Positions 1-12,194 are shown, counted from the stretch's first letter. The stretch: DNA of 64,000 nucleotides from Entoloma clypeatum (GCA_963565915.1 OY751488.1:3968001-4032000), one strand, 5' to 3'. Notes: generated from the letters alone by a model not told the origin. A program made the numbers and translations.

Positions 1-730
1 TGCCTCTCCTTCTGACCGCGCCGCCTGCTGCGACTAGATTTCTCGGAAGTTATTTTCCTGCACAAAAGCTGTGATTTTCTGGTATAACATACTATCATCG
101 ATGTTCATCTCATCGTCGGACATGTTGGAACTTGGTAGGTTGCCTTGGATTGGTTGTCACGCGGCCCCCGGTCACAACATCACGTCTGTGAGATTTGTCA
201 TCCGGGCCGGTTGGCGTTCTTTCCAATTTGGATGCTAGGAAACATTAGAAAAAGAGCGTTTCAAGTTTGAGAGAGCTCAGCTTCCTTCACGACATCAAAA
301 TTTAGTCAGAGGAGGTATGATTCCGTTCCACTTTTTTTGTATCAAACACCAGATGAGCACTCTGGACTGCGCCGAATATCAATTCAAATAAAATAGGGGG
401 TCTTGAAATTATAAAATTACTATCCTTGGGTTTTTGATCCCGATCATTACATTAAGTATTTTTATATTTTATCTTGGTTTCCACAAAGGTTGCCAACCAA
501 GTGTTGACTTGCTAGTCATGGTTGGCGCCGTGCCTGATCGTTGTGATTCCGCCGAACTGGTAAGTATGCCCGCAAGTTTCACAGGGACTCTTCGGTTCGT
601 CTCATAACATCTTCCCAAGCGGGCTAACTCGTGGACAGCTGCCATAAAACGCGCTTGTCTTCTCCGTAAATTATCTTCAATCAACCCTCCCCAACCTCCA
701 CTCTTTTCCAGCACTCTGCTCTCTGTCAAA
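1..730. other. intergenic region, nothing recognised
   Basis: AT-rich in the middle (about 380-480). I see only short unconvincing open frames here. The last 100-150 bases should hold the promoter and leader of the MYND-finger gene that starts at 731. Confidence 0.5.
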
Positions 731-1452
731 ATGCACGCGATGCCACTTATTAACCACCCCTGCACTCTGTGCTGCCGGCCGACGTCAATGTGGTGCAGCC
801 GCTGTCAGAGCGCGTGGTACTGCTCCCCAGAACATCTCCACAATGTATGCTTCTAGAAATCCGACGCCATAAAGTATATATCCCTGACGTTAAACAGGAC
901 TGGGCTCGCCATCGAAAAGAATGTGTACCCGCAGTGACCAACTCCAACGGTTATAACGTGAACATGATCGCGACGCCTCCGCCTCAAGAGCCGCAGTACA
1001 TCTACGTCTCCGCAATCCTCTTCTCGCCTGAAGAAGGTGAGTACGATACACGTGGCTATCCGACACAACCTCTAACTTCTCATCTTCCAGAACGCCCACG
1101 GATCATCACTGTCAGTTGTCGACCATCCCACAAACCCTCACAAGGGATGTGTCCGATACCTCTTGTGCAAACGCAATTCCCCGATGGCCAGTCGGAGGGC
1201 ATTGTCCTGACTCAGGGCCTGAACGGCGAGCCACTGCGGTTTCCTTTACATCTATGGTATTCACCGACGGCTCTCCAAAAATCATCTCCCGTCAACCGAG
1301 CCATCTACCACATAACATCGGGAGCCGCCCCCAAGGCATGGTGTGGCACGGTCATCGTCCTCAAATTTAATGGCTCGAGAAGACAAGGATATTCGGATGC
1401 TGGCTCCAACGATCTTCCCGCTCTTTCTGCTTATTTCCTCGCTTACAAGTAG
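731..1452 (+). CDS. MYND-type zinc finger protein
   Basis: Spliced model: exons 731-844, 898-1036 and 1091-1452, giving 204 residues. The MYND finger lies at about residues 11-47. It shows the usual C-x2-C, WC-x2-C, YC-x3-H and H-x3-C zinc ligands, and the first intron (53 nt) falls inside the finger just before DWARHRKEC. The remaining 150 residues carry no second domain I recognise; a segment reading RPRIITV near residue 86 begins a stretch typical of fungal MYND proteins of unknown role. MYND fingers generally bind proline-containing peptides in protein partners, so a role in protein-protein interaction is inferred, not seen. The ATG at 731 is chosen because it precedes the finger directly and makes all three exons read in phase. 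It is much shorter than SMYD methyltransferases and has no SET domain. Confidence 0.8.
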
Positions 1453-2427
1453 GGGCGTGCGTCACTACTCCGCATATGCAACAGATTGGAGTTATTGCAT
1501 CCCTGGTTTCTGTCGCTTACCGAAGTCATCGATTGCCGTCCCTGTTTCCCGTCGATGTTTACCCCACTACCTATACTGTATCCCTATTTCTTGTGCATAG
1601 TTTGACCTTCGGTACCCAACTGCTATCGTTGTATTTTACCTCTTACTACAAGTCCCCAATAATTTCTAGACGTAGAGAACATGTCTCCTTATTTATGTAA
1701 AACACCCATAGACCTGATCAAATATGACTCTGAGTAAAATAATTGGTGACCTTGAGGCTTCAGCGCCGAGCTCCCATCGGACGCTGTTGTTCCAGAAGTC
1801 AAGTCATCGCGATTTGCGATCTTCTCACCAGAAAAGGAAGATGTCAAGCACTTCATCAATGATGAAGTAACTTCCTAATTTCGGGATTGGGGAAATGCTG
1901 CCCTGAATATAAGTATTATGTCAAGAATTTGAGCTTAGGACGCGTTGTAGTCTGGTGCAGTAACACCTAGCGGGACCAATGAAGAGATCGACGTGTTGAA
2001 AAGTTTCTAGGGCCGCTGACCATGCCCATAACAGTAAAACTTGAGATCACGGCCCCGAATCAATCGGCATCAGCTGTTACAGCTACAATAAGTACAACTT
2101 ATACAATCAATATTAATCAATATTTTACTCAAATCACACCAATTTCCACTGTCCAGGAGTCGGAGGTACTTACATATCACGAAATGTCCTTTTTGAAAAC
2201 GGGCGATGAGACCACTACAGTGACTAGTGACTGCGTCGCGATGGACCGCGCTTTTGAGGACAGGGTCATAATTGTGTCCGAGTTTGCCACGTTTCATTGC
2301 AAAAATGGCGAGTCCGCTCGTGACCGCCGGAAATTGCGCCAAAATTGCGCCTGTTTGAAATTATGATTTGGTGGACAAATGAGGACAACACCGTGTCCGT
2401 CGCTTCGGCTGTCGGTTTTCTCGAGAT
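1453..2427. other. intergenic region, no supported gene
   Basis: Open frames here (for example about 2022-2366 on the + strand) show no family resemblance and composition like their surroundings. I do not call a gene. Confidence 0.45.
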
Positions 2428-3728
2428 ATGATGATGATATCTTTCACATCGTTTCCTTCCCAGCCAGGCAACACCTACAACCCATTGCATCAGCACCACC
2501 TAGACGTTGCGGAGGATGTACTCATGGACTGGGATGAAGGTCGAGAGCTATCAGGAGTTGGCGGTTCCAAATTGACGCTTCCGGGTGAATCCCTGACGTC
2601 GAGCCATGATTACATGCGGTAGGTTAAGTTAACTAAGTTTGGGGGTGGTATCATAACTAATGATGAAAACGTAGAGGGCATGGAACCTATGTAGAGAGCG
2701 AAGAGGTCATCGCTTCCGTCGCAGGCACCATTGAACGCGTCAACAAACTGGTGACCGTCCGAGCAATCCGCACAAGGTGGGTGGTGGCATCCTCGTGTCC
2801 TACTTTGATAGATTAGAGTTACCAAGGTACAACCCAGAAGTTGGCGACCTCGTTGTCGGAAGGATAACCGAAGTAGGAATAGGCGATTCTTGTTCTCCTT
2901 TCTTCGACTGATAGGCGGTATCAGGTCCAACCGCGACGCTGGAAAGTCGATGCCAACTCGAGACAGGATGCCGTGTTGATGCTGTCTTCCGTAAACCTCC
3001 CGGGTGGTGTACAGGTAATATATCTGCACGCCCGTGTCATTGATAGATGACGGTGTTTTCTTATGCCCCTCTCAGCGTCGGAAACTCGAGAGCGATGAAC
3101 TCCAAATGCGGACTTTCTTTGAAGAGGGCGATTTGTTGGTTGCAGAGGTCCAAGCTTTCTTCTCGGATGGTGCGATGTCGCTGCACACACGATCATTGAA
3201 ATATGGCAAGGTATATTATACAAGTCGTCGTGGAATGCACAGGGCCAATTTACGGTTTATTTTTTTTCCTTAGTTACGAAACGGGCAACTTGTCACCGTT
3301 CCCCCGATCTTAGTTCGTCGCCTCAAGTCTCATTTCATTGCAATGCCATGTGGCGTTGACCTCATTCTGGGACTCAATGGTTATGTTTGGGTGAGTAAAC
3401 ATGTCAAGGAAAGCGAACAGGAGGGAGAGGAGGGATTTGATGCAGAGGCGGTATATTCTAATCAAAACGATGTGTGTCACCTTCATTTCCCAAGTTGGAG
3501 CTGTCAAGGTTGAGGTTTATCCCATAGCCTATCGATGAGTCAACGCGTCTAGCGATCTCCCGCGTAACAAACATCATTCGCGTCCTGGCATCTCGTTTTG
3601 TTCCGTTGACAGACACGTTGCTACTTGAGGCATACGAATGGACACTAGATCAAGAGAGCAGCACGAAAGATATTCTACACGAGGATATAGGCGATGCACT
3701 TGTTGCTACAGTTACAGCAAGGCTATGA
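2428..3728 (+). CDS. RRP4: exosome complex subunit Rrp4 (EXOSC2)
   Basis: Seven exons (2428-2618, 2675-2776, 2827-2872, 2925-3014, 3076-3210, 3274-3471, 3528-3728) join to a 320-residue protein with all phases agreeing. Rrp4 is one of the three cap subunits of the RNA exosome, which degrades and trims RNA from the 3' end in nucleus and cytoplasm. Visible family blocks in order: an N-terminal domain with GHGTYV and [12 protein letters not shown]; an S1 domain with [20 protein letters not shown] and LSSVNLPGG; then [10 protein letters not shown] and [17 protein letters not shown]; and a KH-type region with [15 protein letters not shown]. Length matches the family. Three ATGs (2428, 2431, 2434) open the frame and the first is used. 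The last intron donor (GTGTGT at 3472) is weaker than the others. It is followed closely by a convergent minus-strand gene. Confidence 0.93.
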
Positions 3729-3805
3729 AGTTAGTGAAGCATAGTGAATAACTCACAACCAGATGAGCTGGGAGCAGTGAAGAAAGCTGTCACCTGTCGG
3801 AAATG

Positions 3806-4445
3806 TTATTCCTCGTAACTTTCACTGTCCTCTTCCTCATCGTGTTCGTCGTCTTCGTGATCATTCTCGTTGTTCCCATCATCCTCTTCCTCGTTATCCT
3901 CTTCGACGGTCTGGTCTGGTGGTTGTTGCGTTGGTGGCTGCTGGGGTTGCGGTTGAGGATTATGGTTAGAGGTGCCACTGGCCATCTTCCTTGCTTGCAT
4001 TGCCTTCAAAGCTGCTTCCTTTTCTTCATCGACGGGAAGTAGTTCGTCCAGAGCAAGGTCTCTCCACCTTAGCGCGCCGTTTACGCCTCCCCCGCCATAA
4101 CCCATATCTTCGAACAAGGCCCTCGATGACGGGTCGTATGGGGGTCGCGGTCTTGCCGCCGGATGTTTGATGTTCGTGGGATTGCCATATGGGTAGGATG
4201 GATGTACCTGGGACGGTAGAACTGCGAACCCTGAGTAACCTCCCTCAGCATACTAAAGACCTACTGTCTGAGTCATCAGGATTTGGTGGAACCATTTGTG
4301 GTGGGATATCGAGTTCTGGAGTTCACGTCAATTATTCCAAATGGCATCACATGGAATGCCGCGACAGACCATCGTCCGAAAGCTCTCCCTTCATGTACTC
4401 TGCGGTCTCAAGGGTGTCTAGGATTTGGAGATCATGCCTGGTCAT
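3806..4445 (-). CDS. APC13: probable anaphase-promoting complex subunit 13 (Apc13-like)
   Basis: Proposed exons on the minus strand: 4445-4370, 4315-4265 and 4221-3806, about 180 residues. Two Apc13-like features are visible. The first is an acidic DDELDIPPQ..PPNPDDSD segment, created when intron 4369-4316 is removed. The second is GALRWRDLALDELLP, which resembles the WTDLAL segment of the animal protein. Apc13 is a small subunit of the APC/C ubiquitin ligase that helps assemble its TPR subunits. After residue about 110 comes a Gln/Pro-rich linker and a very acidic tail ending SESYEE, unusual for the family. The exact start is unsure: an in-frame HLH just upstream of the ATG at 4445 suggests a further 5' exon. 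The first intron has an atypical GTCTGT donor, and the second acceptor could instead be at 4231 (exon from 4230). Confidence 0.6.
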
Positions 4446-4961
4446 GTGCAGATGGCAAAATGTAAGATCCTATGTTACGAATGTGAGCAAAGATTCAAGC
4501 ATAGGCGACGTAACAGCTGACAGTCATCGTTGAATCTTCTCAGCTTGAAGACAAGTTGCGCGATGGGTCACACCATGTGCCCGTGACTGGCACCAAGGCG
4601 GCACGTGACTCGTTGCAAAATTGTGGTTCGCGGAGTTTGTCAATCTTGTAAACTTGCCAACTGGGTCGAAGTCCTGAGTCTACCCTTCACCTCCGAGTCG
4701 GAACCTCAGCTGTACGTGAGCCACAAGCATCACTAGGGTTAAGTGAAACGTATGTCGCACCCTCATATCTCGGGATGCAAGCGGAAGGACCTGGAGTTTC
4801 AAAAGTATCCAGCATGTCATCTCAATCGTGATTACAAGGTTGAATCCGATTTTAGTGGACTTGACGCTCAATTCATCTTTTGATTTGTCCCTTGCTTACA
4901 AAACCCCTTTTCAAGAATTACATCGGGCAGAAAATCGCTTCGCGCACACGACCACAGAGCC
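4446..4961. other. intergenic region between divergent genes
   Basis: Lies between the start of the APC13-like gene (minus) and the start of the TFIIIC gene (plus), so it should hold both promoters and possibly a 5' exon of the minus gene. No other feature recognised. Confidence 0.45.
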
Positions 4962-7900
4962 ATGTCCAGACTTTATTCTCACGTCGATCTTCCCGCTATT
5001 ACTTTGCCTTCATCGACTTGCCTTCAATGGTCAGGCGATGGGCAAGTATTCATAGCTACCAAAAATTCCGTTTATATCATGGTACAAGTGGTTTTTTTTT
5101 CGGAACATATCCTCGGATCGAGGTATAATTGCTGAGGCTACCTTTCAGACGCCGAATCACACCGCGGCGAAAGTAAAACATCCGCAACGCACACCGCATG
5201 ATGGATCCTTGAAATGGTTTCGAACGATGATTGAAATTGACAGGCAGGCAACACAAAACTGGGCTTCACTCACTGAAGGTCCGTTTCTTGTCATTGTCAC
5301 GGTTTAGATCCTTACTGTGCCTATTTCAGAATGGGGCACGGTAGTTCTTGGCTCGTTCGACAACGCCATCCGGACATTGGCCCTATCGCCTAGTAACCTT
5401 ACGAAAGATGCAGGGTGAGTCCCCACGGCCGTCATCATTACCTCCATTTCCCAGACTTCAGGGATGAACAGTTGTCTTGCTGCCATTCTCACCTCGAGTT
5501 TGGAGCTATCTCTTTGGGCACCAGAGAAGGATAGACTCCAAGGTGAATGGACCAAAGTAAGTAGACATCGTTAAAGCAACAGCGTGTTTTGAAACCAGGC
5601 CTGTCATTAGATTCAGGACCTTACCCCAGTGCTGAGACACATGGCCTATGGAGATTCTTTGCCGTCAACGGCATGCACACTCCAGGCCCAGGCGACGAGT
5701 ATGTTCTGGTTTCTTGTTACAGATAGAACTGTCACCTTGTATCCGCCCCCAGGTGTTACGTGGTCACGTCAAGGATACTTCGGCATCGATCCAGCTCCAG
5801 TACTGGATGCCTCACTCGTCGCTGTTGGCACACGGGGGGGAACACTGCGTTTTCTCAGGTCAGTGAAGGGTCGCCCTTCTGGGAGAAAGACATTAACCAT
5901 CGTTTTCCAGGTTCGATCAAGGCTTGTTTGGCTGCAGGAGCTGTGCTGAACCCTTTACACTAACCGACGTGTGGATCACGCAATCAGTGTTCTCTGAATG
6001 GACCCTAGTCGAGGTAGGAAAATGTGAGAATGTTTGTACTCTCGACACATCCACACCCTTGGTCTAAATGTGGCTGAACCTCAGGTCAGGCGTTTCTGGC
6101 CTGTGGTGATTCAGACGGTGCCGTTGAAGTTCTCACTGTGACTCAGTGTCTATCCTCGACACCCTCGTCATCGGGATTTGGTTCGCATTTCGGTGTTTCG
6201 AAGCCTCAGATCGAACGCCAGATTGGCCAAGTTATTTCTCCGGATAGCCGACTTTTGACGACTTTGACGTGGGCCGTTTGTAAGGCGACTGTAAGATTGT
6301 TATCTCCAATGCACCTCACAATAATTTATGGCTTTGAGTGTGATAGATGATCCTCGTTGCTTCCAAACCGGGCCTCGTATTCTTGTGGGCTCCGCGTCAG
6401 TTGAACGGACTGGGATGGTGCGGCCAGCGCGTCCTACAGATGCAGCCTCAAAAATTCTCTGCAGGTTCGTCACCCATGCAGTCTGCATCAGGGGTACAAT
6501 ACCTTCCAAACCAGGATGTGTTGATCATCTGCCTCTTGGATGGGTCCTTCCATACAATATACCGCGTTTCTGTTGACCCTTCATGGACGTCGGCACCACC
6601 AATCCCCGATCTGTCAAGTCAAAAATTATCTGAAACTGCACGTTTGACCTTTTGTCGGACACAACGTGGTAAGGTGAGGTATACTGACGTAAATACTACT
6701 CGCGGGTTCGTGCCCTATGATAACAATGCAACCTTTCTCTGGGTAAACGAGTACGTGAATGCTCGTCCGATATTTGACTATACTCTAAAAATTGCAGATT
6801 GTGTCAACCAACGGACCTCAACTATAGATACAACACTGAGCGGCACGCGACGTTCATAGCTGCCCGACTGTGGAAGTATGATGAAGAGGCGTTTCTACGC
6901 GACCTCGAGGCTATTCTGACCACTACCAAAAGTATGTAAGATCAGGCTTCTATTACCCTAGACACTAAACTTCGGGTAGCAGGAGACACTCCCATGAACC
7001 TTATCCGGCCCTGTTTTTTATATTTCTCAGACTATCCTAAGATCGCCTTTGATGTCTTGAAGTTGTTGCAAGCACCTATCGATTTCGTAGCAAAAGAAAA
7101 GCTGTTTTCAGAACTGCCTTCGTCCTCGGACGTTGCATTTTGCCAGTCTCTACGGCATGAATTCCGAGAATCACTATCAAGATACTTATTTGGTTCTATT
7201 CTACTTTTGCAGCTTCGGATGCGGTTGGTGGTGGCAGATGCGTTACTCAGGGCAAGTTCTGACCCGGCGTCAAGCTTGTTGTTTGTTTGATTTACTGACT
7301 GACATCGATCATGACCAGACTCTACCCAAGGGTTCAGTGAGGGAAGACTGCGATCAGACAGCGTGTCAAGTTTCTCTTTCTCTCTCACAGATCGTCTTAC
7401 ACGTCCTCATTCGCCATCTCTGTCCGATGTCAACGGTTCTGACGAGTAAGTTATTTTTTTTACCACCTGATCAAAGCGGAAGCAAATCATAACTGTATCA
7501 TCTCGGGGGTATCGCAGTAAATGATGCGCCCTTCGCTCTACGTATCATCCACCAATCAACGCGCTCGAACTGCCCTGCAGGGCTGGCTTCGGCCTCGAAA
7601 CCACTCACTGGTCGAATTCACTCCATCTTGTCATCATCTGGTCTCACCCAAGTTGAGCAAGAAAATTTGATGAAGGAATCTTGTCCTGCTTGCGGCAGCC
7701 TTATCCGTTTGGAAGGCACAGCAGATGCGATCTGCGGTAACGGGCACTCGTGGAGTACGTTTTTTTTTTCTCATGAAAATAATAATTCGGCTCACCGGTC
7801 TTTTTTTTTCTCCTCAGGTCGATGTTCTATTACCTCGTTTATCCTATCTACGGGAATGATTCGCAGGTGTGTGGGGTGCAACAGAAAAGCGATTCTTCCA

Positions 7901-8038
7901 CTATCGTGCCGATCATCCTTCCCGGGCATGCCAAACTGGTTGCCTCAACAAGCACGGGAGAGTTGGGTTGTCGAAGAATTACTGGAGGCTGTGAACCGCT
8001 GCCTTTTTTGCGGCAATATCTTTGTGCATGCTTTGTGA
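4962..8038 (+). CDS. transcription factor IIIC subunit (TFIIIC_delta / zf-TFIIIC family)
   Basis: A multi-exon gene for a subunit of TFIIIC, which recruits RNA polymerase III to tRNA-type promoters. Exon 1 (4962-5081) gives the WD-like N-terminus with LQWSGDGQVFIAT; further exons are 5149-5278, 5330-5414, 5472-5556, 5611(or 5617)-5698, 5753-5858 and 5911-6013, all in phase. Later blocks read DIDGT-like propeller segments (LVAVGTRGGTLRFLRF, VQYLPNQDVLIICLLDG) and NATFLWVNE. The C-terminal exons, ending at 8038, carry the zinc finger: CPACG..., then CGNGHSWSRCSIT, then RRCVGC, then CLFCG. This order of Cys/His motifs is the zf-TFIIIC signature found at the end of the GTF3C4-like subunit. Exon boundaries between about 6,900 and 7,600 were not resolved in full. 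No break was found. Confidence 0.82.
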
Positions 8039-9106
8039 TTCCGGAAGCCTTTGGAAGCGCCTCCTCGAGATCCCTGGAGGTTTTTGATGATTGCATCCGG
8101 TTTTTTTTTCTTTTTGCAAGATTTCTTGGACGGGTGGTGTCGTACATCATCATCTTGATGGGTGACGATGTGCTTGGAGCTGACTGGGTAAGTCGCATAC
8201 CGACTGTCTTACTGGTTACCGGGCAAATCCAATAATTCCTTCTAGATGATTCTGTGACGGCGATCTCGCCATCAGCAAAGTCCGGTTACGCGCTGGTCAT
8301 TTTGAATTCTTGGAAGAGCATGCAATATAGCGCGCATCGCGGTCCTCTGGTATCATGAATGCATTGTTCTGTTGAAATGTTCAAATTGACGATGAATACA
8401 ACTCAGAACAAGAATTGTTTGAATTTTTGCATGTGAATGTCAGATGCATTTTTGACCATTTCTTCGTACAAATTACGTGGGATCAATAAAGGGAATATAA
8501 AGATGGATATGACAGACAGACGTATAGTGGTTTGCGGGGAAGCTTTCACTTTGTTGCCGCAAGCTGAGATCACTTCTAGGCAGATAACGCCGCGTATCAT
8601 GATCCACGAACGTGGAGAAAAGGAGTTCGAGCCTACAGCAGGATCCGAGGTGGTCCGAATATCCAACTTCACGTCCTAGATTGTGCCAGGAATGCCATCT
8701 TCGACACGCTTAGGGAAACCGGACGATTTCCAGGTCTGTTTAGCATCTGTAGTATCGAGTGCGCAACACTGAATGTTTGCTTGATTAGCCCAGTGAGCAA
8801 GGCTGTGAGCCATGCTACTATGGGTCATTCCGTTACGCGAAAGATCCCAGGAGAGGGAGTACATATTGAAAGTCCAGAAGTGTATTGAATTTCTCTATGA
8901 AGAGATAGGATATCTTGTTGAACGAGGATCTTTGTTCTTGTTGAAAGGAAAGCGATGTCGACCTTGTGTCGACCTCTGTGTTTGAGATGGAGAGAATGCA
9001 AGGGACTCCGATGACGGTTTGAAGTACCAGGTATGCTGCTTATTCAAACATGAAATACGCCTGTTGAACCCGACCTTCAGGTCTATGCGTGCTTAGAACA
9101 CCCGGG
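8039..9106. other. region without a convincing gene
   Basis: Two opposite short frames (8437-8679 plus; 8676-8864 minus) are present but neither shows a recognisable motif or a clear partner exon. Otherwise nothing seen. Confidence 0.35.
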
Positions 9107-9700
9107 CTAATACGCAGTAACCCTCCGTCTTCGGACAATCCGACACCGCCACCGTGCACGACCACTAGCAATTAGTCGGCCGTCAATATTCACATCAGAT
9201 TCTGTATCCGAGTCTGTTCCCTCTCTGGACCTCCAGATTGCGCCGATTAATTTTTTTTCACTGTACGTCAGACCCAAGGGTGGTGGTGGACGCGGCGGAG
9301 TTTCGCCCCCCGTTCCCGTCCCAGCTCCGGCTCCCCCGGCCGGCTTTCATTCGCCGCACGTTGGAGACGTGACGTCCGCAGGCCCCATCCGTTCATGGCG
9401 CAGAAGAATATTGTCATCATTGCCGTCATTAACTTCTTCCGCAGGGAGGGTTTTCCGAATGGCCCATGTTTTTAATGCAGAAACTTGAGGCCATTTAGTA
9501 GGGGAGTTCAATCTAGGTTTTCGCGGCCGTTTTCGAGGTTGTTTTTTTTGAGACCAAAATGATCGCACGTACCTACTCCGACCACCAGCGCGGCTGAGGC
9601 GTAGGCGACCCCGATGTGACGTGAAAGGATACAATACATCCATAGAGGAACTAGGTTCCTGCTGAAAAACCACATTGACACATCAGCTTTTCTTCTTTTC
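9107..9700 (-). CDS. hypothetical Arg-rich, Gly/Pro-linker protein (partial, beside a gap)
   Basis: Unrecognised. On the minus strand a coding-like segment runs from about 9340 down to a TAG at 9107. It starts with a Gly/Ala/Pro linker (PAGGAGAGTGTGG), continues with LTYSEKKLIGAIWRSREG and an acidic DSDTESD patch, and ends in a basic RRRRVTAY tail. Upstream, at about 9350-9570, a basic KKQPRKRPRKPRLNSP stretch is open in the same strand. A TGA at about 9349-9351 separates the two pieces in one frame, so an intron or a break lies between them. The 5' end probably runs into the 200-N gap at 9710. Basic and acidic low-complexity blocks suggest a nuclear protein, but that is a guess. Confidence 0.35.
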
Positions 9701-9709
9701 AGCATCATG

Positions 9710-9909
9710 NNNNNNNNNNNNNNNNNNNNNNNNNNNNNNNNNNNNNNNNNNNNNNNNNNNNNNNNNNNNNNNNNNNNNNNNNNNNNNNNNNNNNNNNNNN
9801 NNNNNNNNNNNNNNNNNNNNNNNNNNNNNNNNNNNNNNNNNNNNNNNNNNNNNNNNNNNNNNNNNNNNNNNNNNNNNNNNNNNNNNNNNNNNNNNNNNNN
9901 NNNNNNNNN
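9710..9909. other. assembly gap (200 N)
   Basis: Exactly 200 undetermined bases. Any gene or repeat spanning it cannot be read. Confidence 0.99.
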
Positions 9910-10215
9910 TGCCGTTCGTCGCCATTTTAGTTCCTGTCAAAACTAGTCAAACCGACCAGCGAAAACAGGGAGAAAACGACGCTGAAAACGGACATACAAA
10001 GGGTGGGTGTGTCAAGTCTAGAGACCGTTTTCGCTCAACAGCATTTGAGCGCCACTGAGCTCATCGCACCTCAAAATGAGCTACGCGCTTTCGGAATGGA
10101 TGAAAAGAAAGATATTCGTGTTGTGACTTGAAAACGACTGGTAACCAGTGACATGTTTCATTCAATGCATCCTGCATGCATTCACTAGCCTCCAGGTTAT
10201 CTATACGCTGTGTCA

Positions 10216-11110
10216 TCAATCTTTACAGGGAAGATACTCGATACTCCCATTTCCTGCGACGATGGCACCCAAAGCGTCTCCTATCCACTCCTCCCCTGGA
10301 CGCCACATGTCATCAATTCCCCATCCCATGACAATCTGCACTCCCTGTGCCAGCCTCCGGTCCACCCCCTTCGCAGCCCACTCTTCTTCATCATTTGGGT
10401 CCAGATAACCGTCCTCCAGTCCGAGTAAATCATATCCAATAAGCTCCGAGAGGTCTGAATGAAGCACAGTTGTTGTGGCACAATATTTGGGATATTTCGA
10501 AATTAGGCGGATGATCGACGCGTAAACAGCTGGTCGAGAAGGCACGTAGATGTATTGACATCGAGCAGAGGTGAAACAAAGGAGATATGGTGGCTTTTTC
10601 TCGAGCTCTGACTCGGACAGGGTGGAAAATGATTGTGGATAGAGGGCCAAGTGCTGGATAGACGATGGTAACGTCCAGCGGGTAATTCGGTGGAAGCGTC
10701 CTTTAGCTTGGAAATCGCCTTCCGTCCTCAGAAGAAGCTTCGATGGGTACGAAAGAGGCAGGCCCATTGAGGAGAGAATATCTGAGGCAACCTCCAGCTG
10801 TTCATCAGGCACAACATATGAATAATCCTGTCGAAGAATGACCATTCGTTGAAACACGACAGGAAAGGTACGGTGTGGGGATAAGGCTCACCTTGACAAG
10901 GACAGGAACATTCATCCTGCGGTAAAGTAAAGACCGCCACTCTATTAAGACTATTTCAGCTGTTTGTAAGCGCTGCAACGCCATGTCAACCACCGCTGCG
11001 GGTTCATAGTGTAGAATATCGTCGATTTTCTGGTGGTGTGGCGGGTTGAAGTAGATTGGGGGACTGATGATACAATAATGGTTGGCAATCATTGTTTGTG
11101 TTAGCGACAT
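10216..11110 (-). CDS. uncharacterised basidiomycete-type protein, two exons
   Basis: Exons 11110-10892 and 10827-10216 join in phase to a 276-residue protein that I cannot assign to a family. It opens MSLTQTMIANHYCIISPP and contains ILHYEPAAVVDMALQRLQ and IVLIEWRSLLYRRMNVPVLVK. A long second exon with regular secondary-structure composition ends IEYLPCKD. No signal peptide or membrane segment is evident. The intron (10891-10828, 64 nt) has a GTGAGC donor and a CAG acceptor. Its start codon is only about 97 bases from that of the divergent nucleotidyltransferase-like gene, so the two probably share a promoter and may be co-regulated. The coding call rests on the long clean frame and intron phase. 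Confidence 0.65.
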
Positions 11111-11207
11111 GGTGGAGGTTCAGATTCAGAATGTGTGCTCCGGTCCGATATCATGTAAGCCAAAATTGGATTCGGATGCCGCGAAGCACTGTTAGTACTA
11201 CTCCATC

Positions 11208-12194
11208 ATGGATTCGAAGGAGTCAAGCCCAGTTCCAGAGCCAAACACAGTTTCGTTGGTTTCACAACCTAGCGCAGTTTCCTATTCGAATGCCATTTCA
11301 AAGACAAACACAATTCCAAAGCTGAACGCGATTTCAATAACCACATCTCGGATCGACCATTCTACAGCTGCTGCATACCTCTCGGACTATCTTCGACAAC
11401 TGGGATGCCCGCACGCTTATATCGGTGGATTCGCTTGGGGACTGCTTGGTAGTTCTCGCCCTACACAGATCAGTGATACCTCTGCAATCCCCTGTTCGAC
11501 CACTGATGACTCGGATGTCTGCATATACGATATCGATGTGCTGATCGAAACAAAAAATTTGAACATGCAAGATTTGCGGCAAAGGCTGTCGGAACTCAGC
11601 AAGAAGTTCGCCTCTGCAGCGCTAAAATTCTACTATGTCAAGGCAAGTAATTCCTCATTTCTAGGGTCACAGAGACAGATCGAAAGCTACTAGGAGTTCA
11701 AAGACAATCTAGTCGGAGAAGACCTTGTTCGCGCCAGCAAGAATAATGTCTTGATTGAAACCCTGCCTGCTGGATCATTAGGTCTGCCGGTCGTTGCACA
11801 GCCGACGTACAACGTCGAGCACGAATCAGGATTCAGTAAGTCGCCCTCTGTAACACTGTTTTTGCTCCTGTGATATCACTGTGTCCCATCAGTTATCGAG
11901 ATTCTCCATCCTGGGGTTCTTCTCCTCACAAAGATGAAAAGGTGGTACCAAAACCGCGAATCCACATTCCCAAAGGCGGTTGCAAAGAATGGCTCGGACA
12001 AAAGAGATCTGGATTTTCTGGTGGCTTGGCTCGCTGAGAACAAAATGACCATAGAATTTGAAGAATATCAGGGCAAGACGAAAGCTGAATTGCTCGAATA
12101 CGTGTGCTATTATAGGGAAACATTCAGTCAAGATGAGAACCTAATGGAGGATTTGAGAAAGGCGATGAAGCCGGAGGACTGGGACTTATTGTGA
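11208..12194 (+). CDS. nucleotidyltransferase-superfamily-like protein
   Basis: Exons 11208-11642, 11694-11835 and 11893-12194 give 292 residues. Residues about 1-45 are a low-complexity Ser/Asn/Pro leader with a repeated NAIS/NTI pattern. From about residue 50 the protein resembles fungal nucleotidyltransferase-fold proteins: YIGGFAWGLLGSSRPT (the GG/GS helix), DVCIYDIDVLIE (spaced acidic residues), and a later LLLTKMKRWYQNRES with SDKRDLDFLVAWL, a pairing common in this fold. Substrate is unknown. The first intron begins with GC (AAG|GCAAGT at 11643), a GC-AG intron. Divergent from the gene starting at 11110. Confidence 0.65.

Noticed and set aside
2022..2366. 114-codon open frame
   Set aside because: No family resemblance, no partner exons, composition like the surrounding intergenic DNA.
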